Notes: a model not told the origin generated them from the letters alone. A stretch of 64,000 nt of DNA from Nocardia speluncae NBRC 108251 (GCF_001613245.1 NZ_BDBZ01000018.1:62001-126000), one strand, 5' to 3'; shown: positions 52,068 through 60,984, counted from the first letter of the stretch. Made by a program: numbers and translations.

Positions 52068-52113
52068 CAGCGCATCAATCCATCAATGGCTGTTTACCAG
52101 CGTGTTGTCGACA

Positions 52114-52548
52114 TCAGCTCGGGGCGTCCTTGTGGTCGCCGCGGAAGAAGGCACGAATTTCATGGAGGCCGGTCGCCTCCGATACGAGGTCGGGATAGTC
52201 GGGCAGGTCGTCCAGTCCGGCGTCGACCGGGGCGGCGAGGGCTTCGGTCTGCTGTTGCGCTCGGCCCGCCGCCGCTTGCACCGCGTCGACAATCGACCGG
52301 CTCAAATGTTCCGGAGTGTGGCGCATTGCTGCGGCGGTCAAGTGGAGATCGGTGAGCACTCCGGCGGCGTCGACGGTTACCTCTACCGACTGGTCCGGCG
52401 AACTCGCCTGGACACGAGTATTTTCCGATTGGTGGTACAGATCCTGTAGGCGACCTCGCTGACGTTCGAATGCGTCGAGGATATGGTCGAGTTGATTGCG
52501 CATCCCGTTATTGGCCGCGAGCAGGCCTTCACGCTCCCATCGATCCAT
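52114..52548 (-). CDS. YbaB/EbfC-like protein
   Basis: This 144-residue small helical/beta protein has the YbaB/EbfC pattern: an N-terminal helix (LLAANNGMRNQLDHILDAFE), a strand pair with SVEVTVDAAGVLTDLHL, then RHTPEHLSRSIVDAVQAAAG. I start it at MDRWEREG, which has a strong GAGGAGAAGG site ahead; the frame extends upstream without coding character. YbaB-like genes commonly accompany WXG100-like and CpnT-like toxin genes in Nocardia and relatives, where they may act as chaperone or regulator. It lies 58 bp downstream of the WXG-like gene and 46 bp ahead of the giant, so a three-gene operon is likely. A YxxxE motif (YHQSE) is present but may be chance. Confidence 0.8.
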   Translation of the reverse strand: MDRWEREGLLAANNGMRNQLDHILDAFERQRGRLQDLYHQSENTRVQASSPDQSVEVTVDAAGVLTDLHLTAAAMRHTPEHLSRSIVDAVQAAAGRAQQQTEALAAPVDAGLDDLPDYPDLVSEATGLHEIRAFFRGDHKDAPS

Positions 52549-52606
52549 ATCGACCCTTCTCCTCGAACTCCTCGAAATCACCGATGACACCCCAGGACGG
52601 CGCACG

Positions 52607-54196
52607 TTACCGCGCCATCGCCACCAGCATCCGGTGCAATACCTTCGCCGGGCCGCTTGCGGCGTTCCGCTCGGATTCGACCTCGATGAACGCTTCGGCC
52701 AGGGCATTTCCGGGTACGAAGACACCGCGGTCGAAGCAGGCGCCACCGAGTTGGGCCCGCCACCGTTTGTAGCCGCCGACCACCTGCCCCAGCGTCTGCC
52801 CCTGTGTACCGTTCAATCGCAGGTATTCGGCGATCAGTGCGCGCTGCGCCTCGCGCCGTGCGCGGAATCCACCCATGAGGTCGAACGCAGAGCCCAGGGC
52901 CCGCAGAACCGTCGTGTACATCGACCGGCCCGCGTGCCCATCCGATCCGGCCGGCAGTTGAGGGCCGGCGACAGCGTTACGCGCCAGCACGATCCACGGC
53001 TCTACCGGCGCCGCTGCCTCGCCCCTGTTCTCGACGGAAGCCGGCGAATTCGCTGCCTCGCTGATCTCGATTCCACGCAGGACCGTGCGATGCCGGATGA
53101 GCACGATATCGACCGCATCGGCGATGTCCTGAGCGGTCCGGGCATCGAGGCCCGCAGATTCGAATCCGACGATAGTCAGACCGTATCGAGCGGCCATCTC
53201 TTGGACGATCTGCATCGCCTCCGGATCGGATGGTTTTATCGCGCGCGCTGCCACCTGCGGCTTCGATCGTTTTCCGGGATTCTTCGACGGCTCCTCCGGC
53301 TTTGCGCCGGTACCACTCGGTGGCCGGATCGGTGCCTGCGGTGGCGATACGCGTGGCGGCGTTTCGGTGGCCGGCGCCCCTGGGAACGCCGCTGGTCTGG
53401 CCCGCGCGGCAACCGGTTTGTTCTGCACCCACGGGGATTCCGCCGTGGGGCGGCCGCGGCTGCCTGGAGGCGCCGATGTTTCCGGTAACTTTCCTGCCGG
53501 TGTGTTCGGTGGAGTACTTTGCGGCCTTGCGGGCTCCCGGGCCGCCGTAGGTGGGCCGGGTGCGGTTTGCGGAGCAGAGTTTCCCGCCTGCTCGCCGGGG
53601 GAATCGGGAGATTCGGGGGCGGGAGATTCCGGCGGCGACGAGTCCTGCGGCCGACCGGATCCCGGGGCCTCCCGTGGCGTGGATCCGGGGGCGGCGTCGA
53701 GACCGGACCTGGGAAGGATTGCGGGTCCCGGGTGCTGGGCCGCCTCGGATACCGGTTCGTAGGCTCCGGTCGGCTGCTGCGGGTAATCACCTGTGGAGTG
53801 AGGACCTGCTGTAGTTCGGGGCTGGATCAGGGGCCCTGCCGGCCGCTCCGGTACGGCTGTGTGCATGTTGTCCCGAGGGAACGGGCCCGAATTCTCGATC
53901 TGCTGCGCGCCGAGGCGGTCCTGCTGCTCGAAGGCGTCGGCGGAGTCCTGTAGACCGGCACTCATCGACCGTAGATCCGCGACGAGGGCCGCGAAGCCGT
54001 CCACACCACGTTGGGAGCCCGGTTCGTGACTCTTCGCGAACGTCTCACCGAGTTCGTCATCACCCCAGCACTTGCCCTGTTCGGCAATGATCGCCTGGAT
54101 CGTCTCCAGCATCTGCTCGGTCTCGTCGGCTTGTCGCATCAGTTTCGCTGCCGACAGACGCAGCTCGGCCGGATCGACCGACAGCGAGTCGTTCAC
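52607..54196 (-). CDS. WXG100-like type VII-associated protein with Pro-rich linker and metalloprotease-like C-terminus
   Basis: A 529-residue protein. Residues 1-95 are helical with the ESX-associated motif CWGDDELGETFAKSHEPG between two helices. Residues about 100-320 are Pro/Ser/Ala-rich. Residues about 325-529 begin AMQIVQEMAARYGLTIVGFE, matching the entry of the giant's metalloprotease domain (AIARRLFETYGIEVLGLD), but the HEMGH zinc motif is absent, so this copy should be catalytically dead. GTG start with a GAAGGGG site. It heads the operon of YbaB-like protein, giant and MFS. It may be a secretion partner, chaperone or immunity-like decoy for the giant; which one is not shown by sequence. 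Confidence 0.8.
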   Translation of the reverse strand: MNDSLSVDPAELRLSAAKLMRQADETEQMLETIQAIIAEQGKCWGDDELGETFAKSHEPGSQRGVDGFAALVADLRSMSAGLQDSADAFEQQDRLGAQQIENSGPFPRDNMHTAVPERPAGPLIQPRTTAGPHSTGDYPQQPTGAYEPVSEAAQHPGPAILPRSGLDAAPGSTPREAPGSGRPQDSSPPESPAPESPDSPGEQAGNSAPQTAPGPPTAAREPARPQSTPPNTPAGKLPETSAPPGSRGRPTAESPWVQNKPVAARARPAAFPGAPATETPPRVSPPQAPIRPPSGTGAKPEEPSKNPGKRSKPQVAARAIKPSDPEAMQIVQEMAARYGLTIVGFESAGLDARTAQDIADAVDIVLIRHRTVLRGIEISEAANSPASVENRGEAAAPVEPWIVLARNAVAGPQLPAGSDGHAGRSMYTTVLRALGSAFDLMGGFRARREAQRALIAEYLRLNGTQGQTLGQVVGGYKRWRAQLGGACFDRGVFVPGNALAEAFIEVESERNAASGPAKVLHRMLVAMAR

Positions 54197-54499
54197 TCGG
54201 ACCCCTTCGGGTTTGTCGCGGCGTCCGAGTAGTTGCGGACCGGGGGCGGCGCTGTTGTGGACAGCATGACGATAACCAGATTTGATTGTTACTTAAGGTG
54301 TATCGTCGGCTCATCCCATCGGTGGGAATGTGCGCCTGTACCCTCGGGGCCGAAATTGTCCGCGGCGACGGCCGTAACCGGGTCGGTCGCCGCCTTGTTC
54401 GTCGGGCTACGCAGCATGTACGCCTGATCAGGTCTACGCCGAGGCATACGAATGGGTGATCGCCGACTGCCGGCCCCTGGCACCGGCCTCCGCGATGTC
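54197..54499. other. Intergenic region upstream of the WXG/giant operon
   Basis: About 300 bp without a convincing gene. A relatively AT-rich patch around 54265-54305 is the likely promoter area for the minus-strand operon; no confident -35/-10 pair or operator is seen. Confidence 0.4.
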
Positions 54500-54923
54500 G
54501 TTTTCGCCGGCTCACCTTTGGCCGCACGAACATGACGAGGCCGGTGACCAGCAGCACGACCAGCGGCAGCAGGGGCAGGTACGACACCCACATCGGTCCC
54601 TGCACCGCCAAGGTGACAGAAACGACCACGATGCTCAGTACGAATGCCGCGGCCGCCCAGCGGTGCAGCGCGCGAGTTCCGGCCGGGCGAACCTGCGGGC
54701 CGCGGGATCCGGTGTTCGCGGTAGCCCGGCGCCGGGAGCCGAGGTGGGGCACAACGTACAGGTACAGGCCCGAGAGTAGGAGCAGGGCGAGTGCTGGAAG
54801 CGGGAGGTAGAACATCCAGTCCGGTCCCTGTACCGCCACGGCGGCGACGGTGACGACCGCAGTCGCCACAAACCCGAGAGCCACCACGCGGTGCGCCTAC
54901 CGGACTCGTTTGTTCCCGTACAT
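54500..54923 (-). pseudogene. Four-TM membrane protein with amber stop at codon 9
   Basis: A GAGGAGG site precedes an ATG at 54923 giving MYGNKRVR, then a TAG stop at 54897-54899. The same frame continues with AHRVVALGFVATAVVTVAAV and two tandem hydrophobic repeats (AVQGPDWMFYLPL and AVQGPMWVSYLPL), each of two membrane helices. Past about residue 135 the frame loses coding character and runs into the next gene, suggesting the natural stop is also lost. Either a pseudogene or, if reinitiated at GTG 54887, a shortened membrane protein. Function unknown. Confidence 0.55.
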
Positions 54924-55085
54924 TACGTCCTCCTCGGCCGGGACGCGGCTCGGTCGTCGAGCCGCATGCTGTGTCGATGACAACGCTATTGACGGGCCGG
55001 TGGCCGGCGCTTCTCGATTCCTGGCCACTGTTGCGGGGTTGGGCTCAGCAGGCCCGCAGTCCCGCGATCAACAGGCCGACCAGAC

Positions 55086-55859
55086 ATGCCGATGGGTGAG
55101 GAACGCAACCATCGAGGCGGTTCACGTCGCTGGCTGGCGACAGCCGTGGACGACAGCCTGCGCAGGCTGAACGTCGACCACATCGACCTCTACCAGATGC
55201 ACCGGTGGGATCCGGACACCAGCGATGACGAGACCCTGTCGGCGCTGACCGACCTGCAACGCGCAGGAAAGATCCGCTACTTCGGCTCCTCCACCTTTCC
55301 GGCCTACCGGATCGTCCAGGCGCAATGGGCGGCGCGGGAAAACCATTCGGGTCGCTACGTCACCGAACAGCCTGCCTACTCGATCCTGCAGCGCGGGATC
55401 GAAGCCCACGTACTGCCTGTCGCCGAGGAGTACGGGCTCGGGGTACTGGCCTGGAGCCCGCTGGCCTCGGGCTGGCTGTCGGGCGCCATCCGCGCGGACC
55501 GGGAGATAGCGACCAGCCGGTCGGCGATGCTCCCGGACCGCTTCGACACCACGATTCCCGTCAACCGGGCGAAGCTCGATGCCGTCGAGAAGCTGGCCGC
55601 GCTCGCCGACGGTGCCGGACTGTCCATGATCCAGCTGGCGCTCGGTTTCGTGACCGCGCACCCGGGCGTGACCGGCGCGATCATCGGCCCGCGGACCATG
55701 GATCATCTGCATTCCCAGCTGGCGGCGGGGGACGTGGTGCTCGCCGCCGATGTTCTCGACGCGATCGACACCATCGTCGCCCCCGGTGTCGACCTCGCCC
55801 CGGGCGAGAAATTCGATACGCCACCCGCATTGCTCGATCCGGCGCTGCGGCGCCGGTGA
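55086..55859 (+). pseudogene. Aldo/keto reductase lacking its N-terminal part
   Basis: The 257 residues match the aldo/keto reductase barrel from about strand 4 onward: SLRRLNVDHIDLYQMHRWDP, GKIRYFGSSTFPAYRIVQAQ, TEQPAYSILQRGIE, WSPLASGWLSGAIR and GAIIGPRTMDHLHSQL. Family members are about 320-340 residues and begin with a segment carrying the catalytic Asp, Tyr and Lys; here only the active-site His (QMHR) remains. The bases just upstream, in all three frames, do not contain the missing ATKF-type end of that segment, so this is a 5' deletion, not a wrong start. Probably inactive. Confidence 0.75.
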
Positions 55860-56174
55860 GCTCCGGGCCCCGGCCGGACCCGACCGGAATCACCGCCGAT
55901 TGCTATGCCCCGCAGACGAATCCGGGGGTCCCGGCATGGTGGTGATGCGTCGGAGCTGATCGAGGCGGCTCGCGCCTATCTACACCTGCTCGACCGCTCC
56001 GGAGTCGGGTGGGTCGAGTCGCGTACGGCCCGCCCGGCGGGATCGTCCACGAGGACGCGGTGCAGGTCGTCGCTGTTCCCTACCGCTATCTCGACGACTG
56101 GCCGGTGGTCAGGGTGCCGTGATCCGCATCTGCCGGCCCGTGGTCGGAACTCGACGGGTCTCGCTTCCCTGTTG
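55860..56174 (+). other. Intergenic region with a possible frameshifted gene remnant
   Basis: No intact gene. One frame reads DASELIEAARAYLHLLDRSG near 55.95-56.01 kb; another continues VAYGPPGGIVHEDAVQVVAV and YRYLDDWPVVRVP to a TGA at 56120-56122. Together they look like a small protein broken by a frameshift near 56.02 kb. I do not recognise the family. Confidence 0.3.
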
Positions 56175-56194
56175 ACCTGAACATATGTTCAGGT
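56175..56194. promoter_or_regulatory. Perfect 20-bp palindrome, probable operator
   Basis: ACCTGAACATATGTTCAGGT is a perfect inverted repeat ending 30 bp before the GTG of the NmrA-like gene. Its size and symmetry fit a TetR- or MarR/PadR-type operator. No regulator gene of these families is seen nearby. Confidence 0.7.
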
Positions 56195-56224
56195 CTTAGC
56201 GTCTCCGGTGGAAAGGAGCTCACA

Positions 56225-57031
56225 GTGACGATATTGGTGACGGGCGCAACGGGAAATACGGGACGGCACGTAGTGGCCGAGCTGCTGCGAGAAGGGTATT
56301 CGGTTCGGGCGCTGACCCGTGATCCGCAACGGGCAGCAGCGCTGCTGCCGGTGGGCGCGGAAATGGTGGCCGGCACCCACACCCAGCCGGGCACGCTGGA
56401 TACCGCATTGGACGGTGTCACCGGGCTGCATATCACCGTGACCGCCGGAATGGCCGAGGCCGGACCGGAACTGGTGCGACGGGCAGTCGCCGCGGGGGTC
56501 GAGCGGATCACCATCCTGTGGGGTGGATACGTCGGGCCCGCGGAAACCGCGGTCGCGGAATCCGGTGTGGCCTGGACTCGGCTCGAACCTCAGGAATTCA
56601 TGTCGAATGCGCTGACCTGGCGGGAATCCATCCGGGCGGAGGGGAGGGTGCGGGAGCCGTTCGATCTGCCGAGTGCGGTGGTGCACGAAGGCGATCTCGG
56701 TGCGGTGGCCGCGCTCGCCCTCACCGGAGAAGGGCATGCGGGCCGCGCATACAACCTGAACGGGCCGGCGGCACTGACCACGAGTGCGCGGGTGGATATC
56801 CTTTCCACCGCGCTGGGCCGGGAGATCGCTTTCGAACAGATCGGCGGCGAAGCGGCGATCGCACGGCTGGTGGGCGAGGGGGTCTCCCGCGGCGATGCCG
56901 AGTATGTGGTCGGGTGGCATTCCGATCCGCCCGCGGCGGCGCAGATACCGGACGGCACCGTCGAACGGCTCCTGGGGCGGCCGGCCCGGACCTTCGCCGA
57001 CTGGGTGACCGAACACAAGGATCTGTTCTGA
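56225..57031 (+). CDS. NmrA/SDR-family NAD(P)-binding protein
   Basis: A 268-residue atypical short-chain dehydrogenase. The N-terminal ILVTGATGNTGRHVVAELL is the NAD(P)-binding glycine motif, and RALTRDPQRAAALLP the adjoining specificity region. No YxxxK catalytic pair is obvious, as in NmrA/HSCARG-like redox sensors and azoreductase-like members. The GTG start has AAAGGAG ahead. A perfect 20-bp palindrome 30 bp upstream suggests repression by an unlinked TetR- or MarR-type regulator. Likely cytoplasmic; substrate unknown. Confidence 0.85.
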   Translation: MTILVTGATGNTGRHVVAELLREGYSVRALTRDPQRAAALLPVGAEMVAGTHTQPGTLDTALDGVTGLHITVTAGMAEAGPELVRRAVAAGVERITILWGGYVGPAETAVAESGVAWTRLEPQEFMSNALTWRESIRAEGRVREPFDLPSAVVHEGDLGAVAALALTGEGHAGRAYNLNGPAALTTSARVDILSTALGREIAFEQIGGEAAIARLVGEGVSRGDAEYVVGWHSDPPAAAQIPDGTVERLLGRPARTFADWVTEHKDLF

Positions 57032-57203
57032 GCCGGTGGATTGCTGGTTGATAACCATTCGGTGATTGCTTCGCGGATACAGTCGAGTGCCGTCCTATTG
57101 TCGCCTGGTCAGCGATATCCGATTCGGTGAAGAATCGAGGTAACCGGCCGGACAGCTCGATGCCGGCGGGCCCGTCGGCCTCCATCCCGGGAACGGAGTC
57201 ATC

Positions 57204-59102
57204 ATGTGCTACGAACCCAAACCCGCGACGGCGCGCACCGCCCAGGTGAATCGCGACGCGGCGGCGCGGTACGACCTCGCGAATCGGCAGGATTTCACCG
57301 ATGCCCGCAAGGGGTTGATCGCCGAGCTCCCCGGCAACGTGGTCGGTGACGGGGGCTCGGTGATCTTCGATCCGGGTGCTCTCGAGTGGATCGGCGAGGA
57401 CAACCCGCCGCCGGATTCGGTGGATCCCAGCTTGTGGCGGCAGAGCCGGCTCATCCGGCTCGGGGGCCTGTACCGGGTCGCCGACGGGATCTACCAGGTG
57501 CGGGGGAACGATATCGCCAACCTGACTGTGGTGGAGGGCGAGGACGGGCTCATCGTCATCGACTGTATGGCCGGGGTGGAATCCGCCGCGCAGGGGATGG
57601 CATTGGTCCGCGCCCATATCAGCGATAAACCCGTGGTCGCGGTGATCTACACCCACACCCATATCGATCACTACGGCGGCGTGAAAGGGGTGGTCGATCC
57701 CGCGGATGTGGCCTCGGGCAAGGTGCCGATCATCGCGCCGGGCCACCAGTTCGACAAATACGCCATCGGCGAGAACGTCATCGCCGGCAATGCGATGGCC
57801 CGGCGCAGCTTCTACGCCTTCGGCGGACTCCTGGACCTGAACGAGCGAGGTCATATCACCTGCGGTATCGGGCCCCTCAGCACCGCGGGACCGACCGTCT
57901 CCTATATCTCGCCTACTGATCTGATCACCGAAACCGGAACCAAACGTGACATCGCCGGTGTGGAATTCGAATTCCTCTACGCGCCCGATACCGAGGCGCC
58001 CGAGGAAATGCATATCTGGATTCCCCGGTTCAAGGCGCTGACGTGCGCGGAGAATGCCAACCACACCTTGCACAACATCCAGACCCTGCGCGGCGCGCGT
58101 ACCCGCGATGCACGCAACTTCGCCCGCTATCTCGACGAAACACTGGAGCGCTGGGGTGACGAGGCCGAGGTGCACTACGGCCCGCATACCTGGCCGGTCT
58201 GGGGTAATGAGCGGCTCACCGCGTTCCTCGAATCCCAGCGCGACACCTACAAGTACATCCACGATCAGGCCCTGCGGCTCGCCAACAAGGGGTATACGCC
58301 GCTCGAGGCGGCGGAAGTGATCGAGCTGCCGGCGGAGCTGGGCCGGGACTGGGCCAACCGCGGATACCACGGCACACTGCACCACGACGTGCGTGCGGTG
58401 TTCACCAAGGAATTGGGAATGTGGGACGGCGACCCGGTATCCCTGCACCCGCATCCGCCGGTGGAATCGGCGCGGCGATTCGTGGAATTCGCCGGTGCCC
58501 AGGCCGTTCTCACCGAGGGCCGGCGGGCTTTCGATTCCGGAGACTACCGCTGGGCCGCCCAGATCCTGCACGCGCTGGTTTTCGCCGAACCGGACAACAC
58601 GGCGGCGCGTGAACTCCAGGCCGATGCCTATGAGCAGATGGGATACCAAGCCGAAGGGCCGCAGTGGCGCGGCATCTTCCTCAGTGCGGCGAAGGAGTTG
58701 CGCGACGGCGTGCCACCGCCCCCTTATACGACCGCGAGCGAGGACACGATCCTGGCTATGCCGGTCGAGATCCTGTTCGATTTCGTGGCTGTGCACGTCA
58801 TCGGAGAAAAGGCCGCCGAGGTGGATATCGGCATCGACCTCGATTTCACCGATATCGGCGAACAGTGGACGATGTGGATGCGACGCGGCGTTCTCAATGC
58901 CCGGCGGGGAAAATCGAGCACGCCCCGACTCACGATCACCGGTGCGAAACCGGCGATCACCAGTGTTCTGCTGAAACCGTCCACCGTCGAGCAGCTCTCG
59001 GCGGCCGGCACTTTGCAGGTGGACGGTGACCGCGCGGCGCTGACCGAACTGGACGCTGTCCTGGACGATTTCGACCCCGCGTTTCCGATTGTCACGCCCT
59101 GA
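57204..59102 (+). CDS. Alkyl sulfatase-like metallo-beta-lactamase-fold hydrolase
   Basis: A 632-residue protein with the full layout of SdsA1/YjcS-type alkyl sulfatases. The N-terminal part holds the metallo-beta-lactamase zinc motif YTHTHIDHYGG at about residues 149-159, a second metal region around LTCAENANHTLHNIQTLRG, and an EVHYGPHTWPVWG segment. The middle is the helical dimerisation domain (ARRFVEFAGAQAVLTEGRRA). The end is an SCP2-like alkyl-binding domain (MPVEILFDFVAVHVIG). The family hydrolyses primary alkyl sulfates such as SDS to the alcohol and sulfate. No signal peptide is obvious, so it may act in the cytosol. Confidence 0.9.
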   Translation: MCYEPKPATARTAQVNRDAAARYDLANRQDFTDARKGLIAELPGNVVGDGGSVIFDPGALEWIGEDNPPPDSVDPSLWRQSRLIRLGGLYRVADGIYQVRGNDIANLTVVEGEDGLIVIDCMAGVESAAQGMALVRAHISDKPVVAVIYTHTHIDHYGGVKGVVDPADVASGKVPIIAPGHQFDKYAIGENVIAGNAMARRSFYAFGGLLDLNERGHITCGIGPLSTAGPTVSYISPTDLITETGTKRDIAGVEFEFLYAPDTEAPEEMHIWIPRFKALTCAENANHTLHNIQTLRGARTRDARNFARYLDETLERWGDEAEVHYGPHTWPVWGNERLTAFLESQRDTYKYIHDQALRLANKGYTPLEAAEVIELPAELGRDWANRGYHGTLHHDVRAVFTKELGMWDGDPVSLHPHPPVESARRFVEFAGAQAVLTEGRRAFDSGDYRWAAQILHALVFAEPDNTAARELQADAYEQMGYQAEGPQWRGIFLSAAKELRDGVPPPPYTTASEDTILAMPVEILFDFVAVHVIGEKAAEVDIGIDLDFTDIGEQWTMWMRRGVLNARRGKSSTPRLTITGAKPAITSVLLKPSTVEQLSAAGTLQVDGDRAALTELDAVLDDFDPAFPIVTP

Positions 59103-59183
59103 CAGCCGCGCCGGGTTCGTCCGGGCAGCGCGACATCGATGGGTAACGTCGGTGCCGGGCAGACCACCCGAGGAAGGTTCAGC

Positions 59184-60263
59184 GTGTTCGATCTCGTGGA
59201 GTTGACCGTTCCGATCATCGCCGCGCCGATGGCAGGCGGCCCGTCCACACCCGACCTGGTGGTGAGCGTCGGTGAAGCCGGCGGTCTGGGATTCCTCGCA
59301 GGCGGGTACAAGACACCGGAGGCGCTGGCGGAACAGATCCGGGAAGTACGGGCCCGCACCGAGCAGCCGTTCGGGGTGAACCTGTTCGTTCCGCAGCAGC
59401 CCGCCTACGATCCGGCCGCGGTGCACGAGTACCGGGACCGATTAGGCGCTGCCGCCCAGCGGTACGGGATCGAACTGCCACCGATCCGGGAACGCGACGA
59501 CGACTGGTTCGCGGCGAAGATCGATCTGCTGATCGAGCAACAGGTGCCGGTGGTCTCGCTGACCTTCGGCCTGCCGCCGGCCGATATCGCCGGCCGGCTC
59601 CGCGCGGCCGGAGCCATGATCATCGCGACGGTGACCACTGTCGCGGAGGCGCGGGCCGCGCTGGACCTGGAGGTCGGCGCGCTGTGTGTACAGGGCCCGG
59701 AGGGCGGCGGCCACCGCGGGACCTTCCGTGTCGAGGACGAGCCGGAGACGACGCCTCTACCGGCCCTGCTCGACGAGATCACGGCGTGGTGCCCACTGCC
59801 GGTGGTGGCGGCCGGCGGGATCGGTGACGGTGCGCGGATCGCGGAGCTGCTCGCCCATGGGGCAGTAGCCGTACAGCTCGGCACCGCGTTCCTCCGGAGC
59901 CCGGAGTCGGGGGCGAAAACGGCGTACAAGGACGCGCTGCGCGATCCGCGATTCACTCGTACGGTCATCACCCGAGCCTTCTCCGGACGACCGGCCCGCG
60001 GGCTGGCCAACGACTTCATCGCGGCCCACGACGAGGCCGCGCCGGCGGCCTATCCCCAGGTTCATCACCTCACCAGCCCAGTTCGTGCGGCCGCGGCTGC
60101 ACGGAACGCACCGGAGGATATGGCGCTGTGGGCAGGTACCGGATACCGGGCGACATCGGCGGACCCGGCCGCGACGATTCTGCGGCGGCTCTGGAGCGAG
60201 GCCGTTGCGCACGGGGCATTCGGCGCTGGGGGCGGTGGGAAACCCGCTCGGCCGAACCATTGA
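59184..60263 (+). CDS. Nitronate monooxygenase family flavoprotein
   Basis: A 359-residue TIM-barrel FMN enzyme of the 2-nitropropane dioxygenase/nitronate monooxygenase family. It shows VPIIAAPMAGGPSTPDLVVS, GLGFLAGGYKTPEALAEQI, LCVQGPEGGGHRGTF and LPVVAAGGIGDGARIAELLA (FMN phosphate site), then VQLGTAFLRSPES. I start it at GTG 59184 (MFDLVELT), which has an AGGAAGG site; the upstream frame adds 15 residues with no family match. It may oxidise toxic alkyl nitronates. Independent of the preceding sulfatase in function as far as can be seen. Confidence 0.88.
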   Translation: MFDLVELTVPIIAAPMAGGPSTPDLVVSVGEAGGLGFLAGGYKTPEALAEQIREVRARTEQPFGVNLFVPQQPAYDPAAVHEYRDRLGAAAQRYGIELPPIRERDDDWFAAKIDLLIEQQVPVVSLTFGLPPADIAGRLRAAGAMIIATVTTVAEARAALDLEVGALCVQGPEGGGHRGTFRVEDEPETTPLPALLDEITAWCPLPVVAAGGIGDGARIAELLAHGAVAVQLGTAFLRSPESGAKTAYKDALRDPRFTRTVITRAFSGRPARGLANDFIAAHDEAAPAAYPQVHHLTSPVRAAAAARNAPEDMALWAGTGYRATSADPAATILRRLWSEAVAHGAFGAGGGGKPARPNH

Positions 60264-60345
60264 GGGGAATCTGTCGGTCTGTGCTCGTACGCTGCCCGCA
60301 AGCAGCTGCCGCGCGGCCTGCGGCCCCAACAGCTCTGGAGGAACT

Positions 60346-60984
60346 GTGCAGGATGTCTGGCCGACCGTCCGGGCGGAGCGGCAGGCGCTCATCGCCGATC
60401 TCCAGGGGCTGAGCGAGCCGCAGTGGGAAACCCCGTCGTTGTGCGCGGGCTGGTCGGTGCACGATGTGCTCGCCCATATCGTGGCGAGCGCGAAAACATC
60501 GAAACTCGGCTTCGGCTGGGAGTTCGCGCGGGCGGGTTTCGATTTCGACCGATTCACGGCCAACGGTGTGGCGCGTGAACGGGGCGTACGGCCCGCCGAA
60601 ACCCTCGACCGGTTACGCGCTGTGCTGGACCGTACGGTCTCACCGCCCGCGCCGGCCGACAGCCGGCTGGTCGAGATGGTCGTGCACGGAGAGGACATCC
60701 GGCGGCCGCTGGGCATCACCCGTGCCTATCCGCAGGACGCGGTCGCGGATGCGCTCCGGTTGCAGATCCGCACGTCGGAAGGGTTCGGTGGCGGACGGGA
60801 ACTGGTTGCGGGGCTCACGCTGGTGGCCGACGATGCCGATTTCACCACGGGATCCGGGCCGGAGGTTCGCGGCCCACTGCTCGCGCTGCTGCTGACCGCT
60901 TCCGGGCGTGAGGTGGCGACAGCCGAGTTGGGTGGCAGTGGCGCCGAGACCGTGCGAGAGCGGCTGGCATCATCCACCTACTAG
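60346..60984 (+). CDS. Maleylpyruvate isomerase-family (mycothiol-dependent) protein
   Basis: A 212-residue protein of the DinB-like/TIGR03083 family. The signature LIADLQGLSEPQWETPSLCA continues GWSVHDVLAHIVASAKTS, whose His is one metal ligand; a second, MVVHGEDIRRPLG, supplies the other His/Glu pair. The family binds a divalent metal and is often mycothiol-dependent, although most members have unknown substrates. I start it at GTG 60346 with GGAGGA six bases ahead; the long upstream frame lies inside the preceding gene. Mycothiol use fits an actinobacterial host. Confidence 0.82.
   Translation: MQDVWPTVRAERQALIADLQGLSEPQWETPSLCAGWSVHDVLAHIVASAKTSKLGFGWEFARAGFDFDRFTANGVARERGVRPAETLDRLRAVLDRTVSPPAPADSRLVEMVVHGEDIRRPLGITRAYPQDAVADALRLQIRTSEGFGGGRELVAGLTLVADDADFTTGSGPEVRGPLLALLLTASGREVATAELGGSGAETVRERLASSTY

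Noticed and set aside
13986..52067. Possibility that the giant is a polyketide or nonribosomal peptide synthase, or an adhesin
   Set aside because: No ketosynthase, adenylation, condensation, carrier-protein, cadherin or RTX-type motif is visible, and the domains found belong to other families.
50481..52355. Plus-strand frame across the start of the giant and the YbaB-like gene
   Set aside because: Arg/Gly-rich, without motifs, and antisense to two supported genes.
54060..54499. C-terminal continuation of the membrane protein into the WXG-like gene
   Set aside because: Residues beyond about 135 are Arg/Thr-rich and overlap another gene out of frame; taken as run-through after loss of the natural stop.
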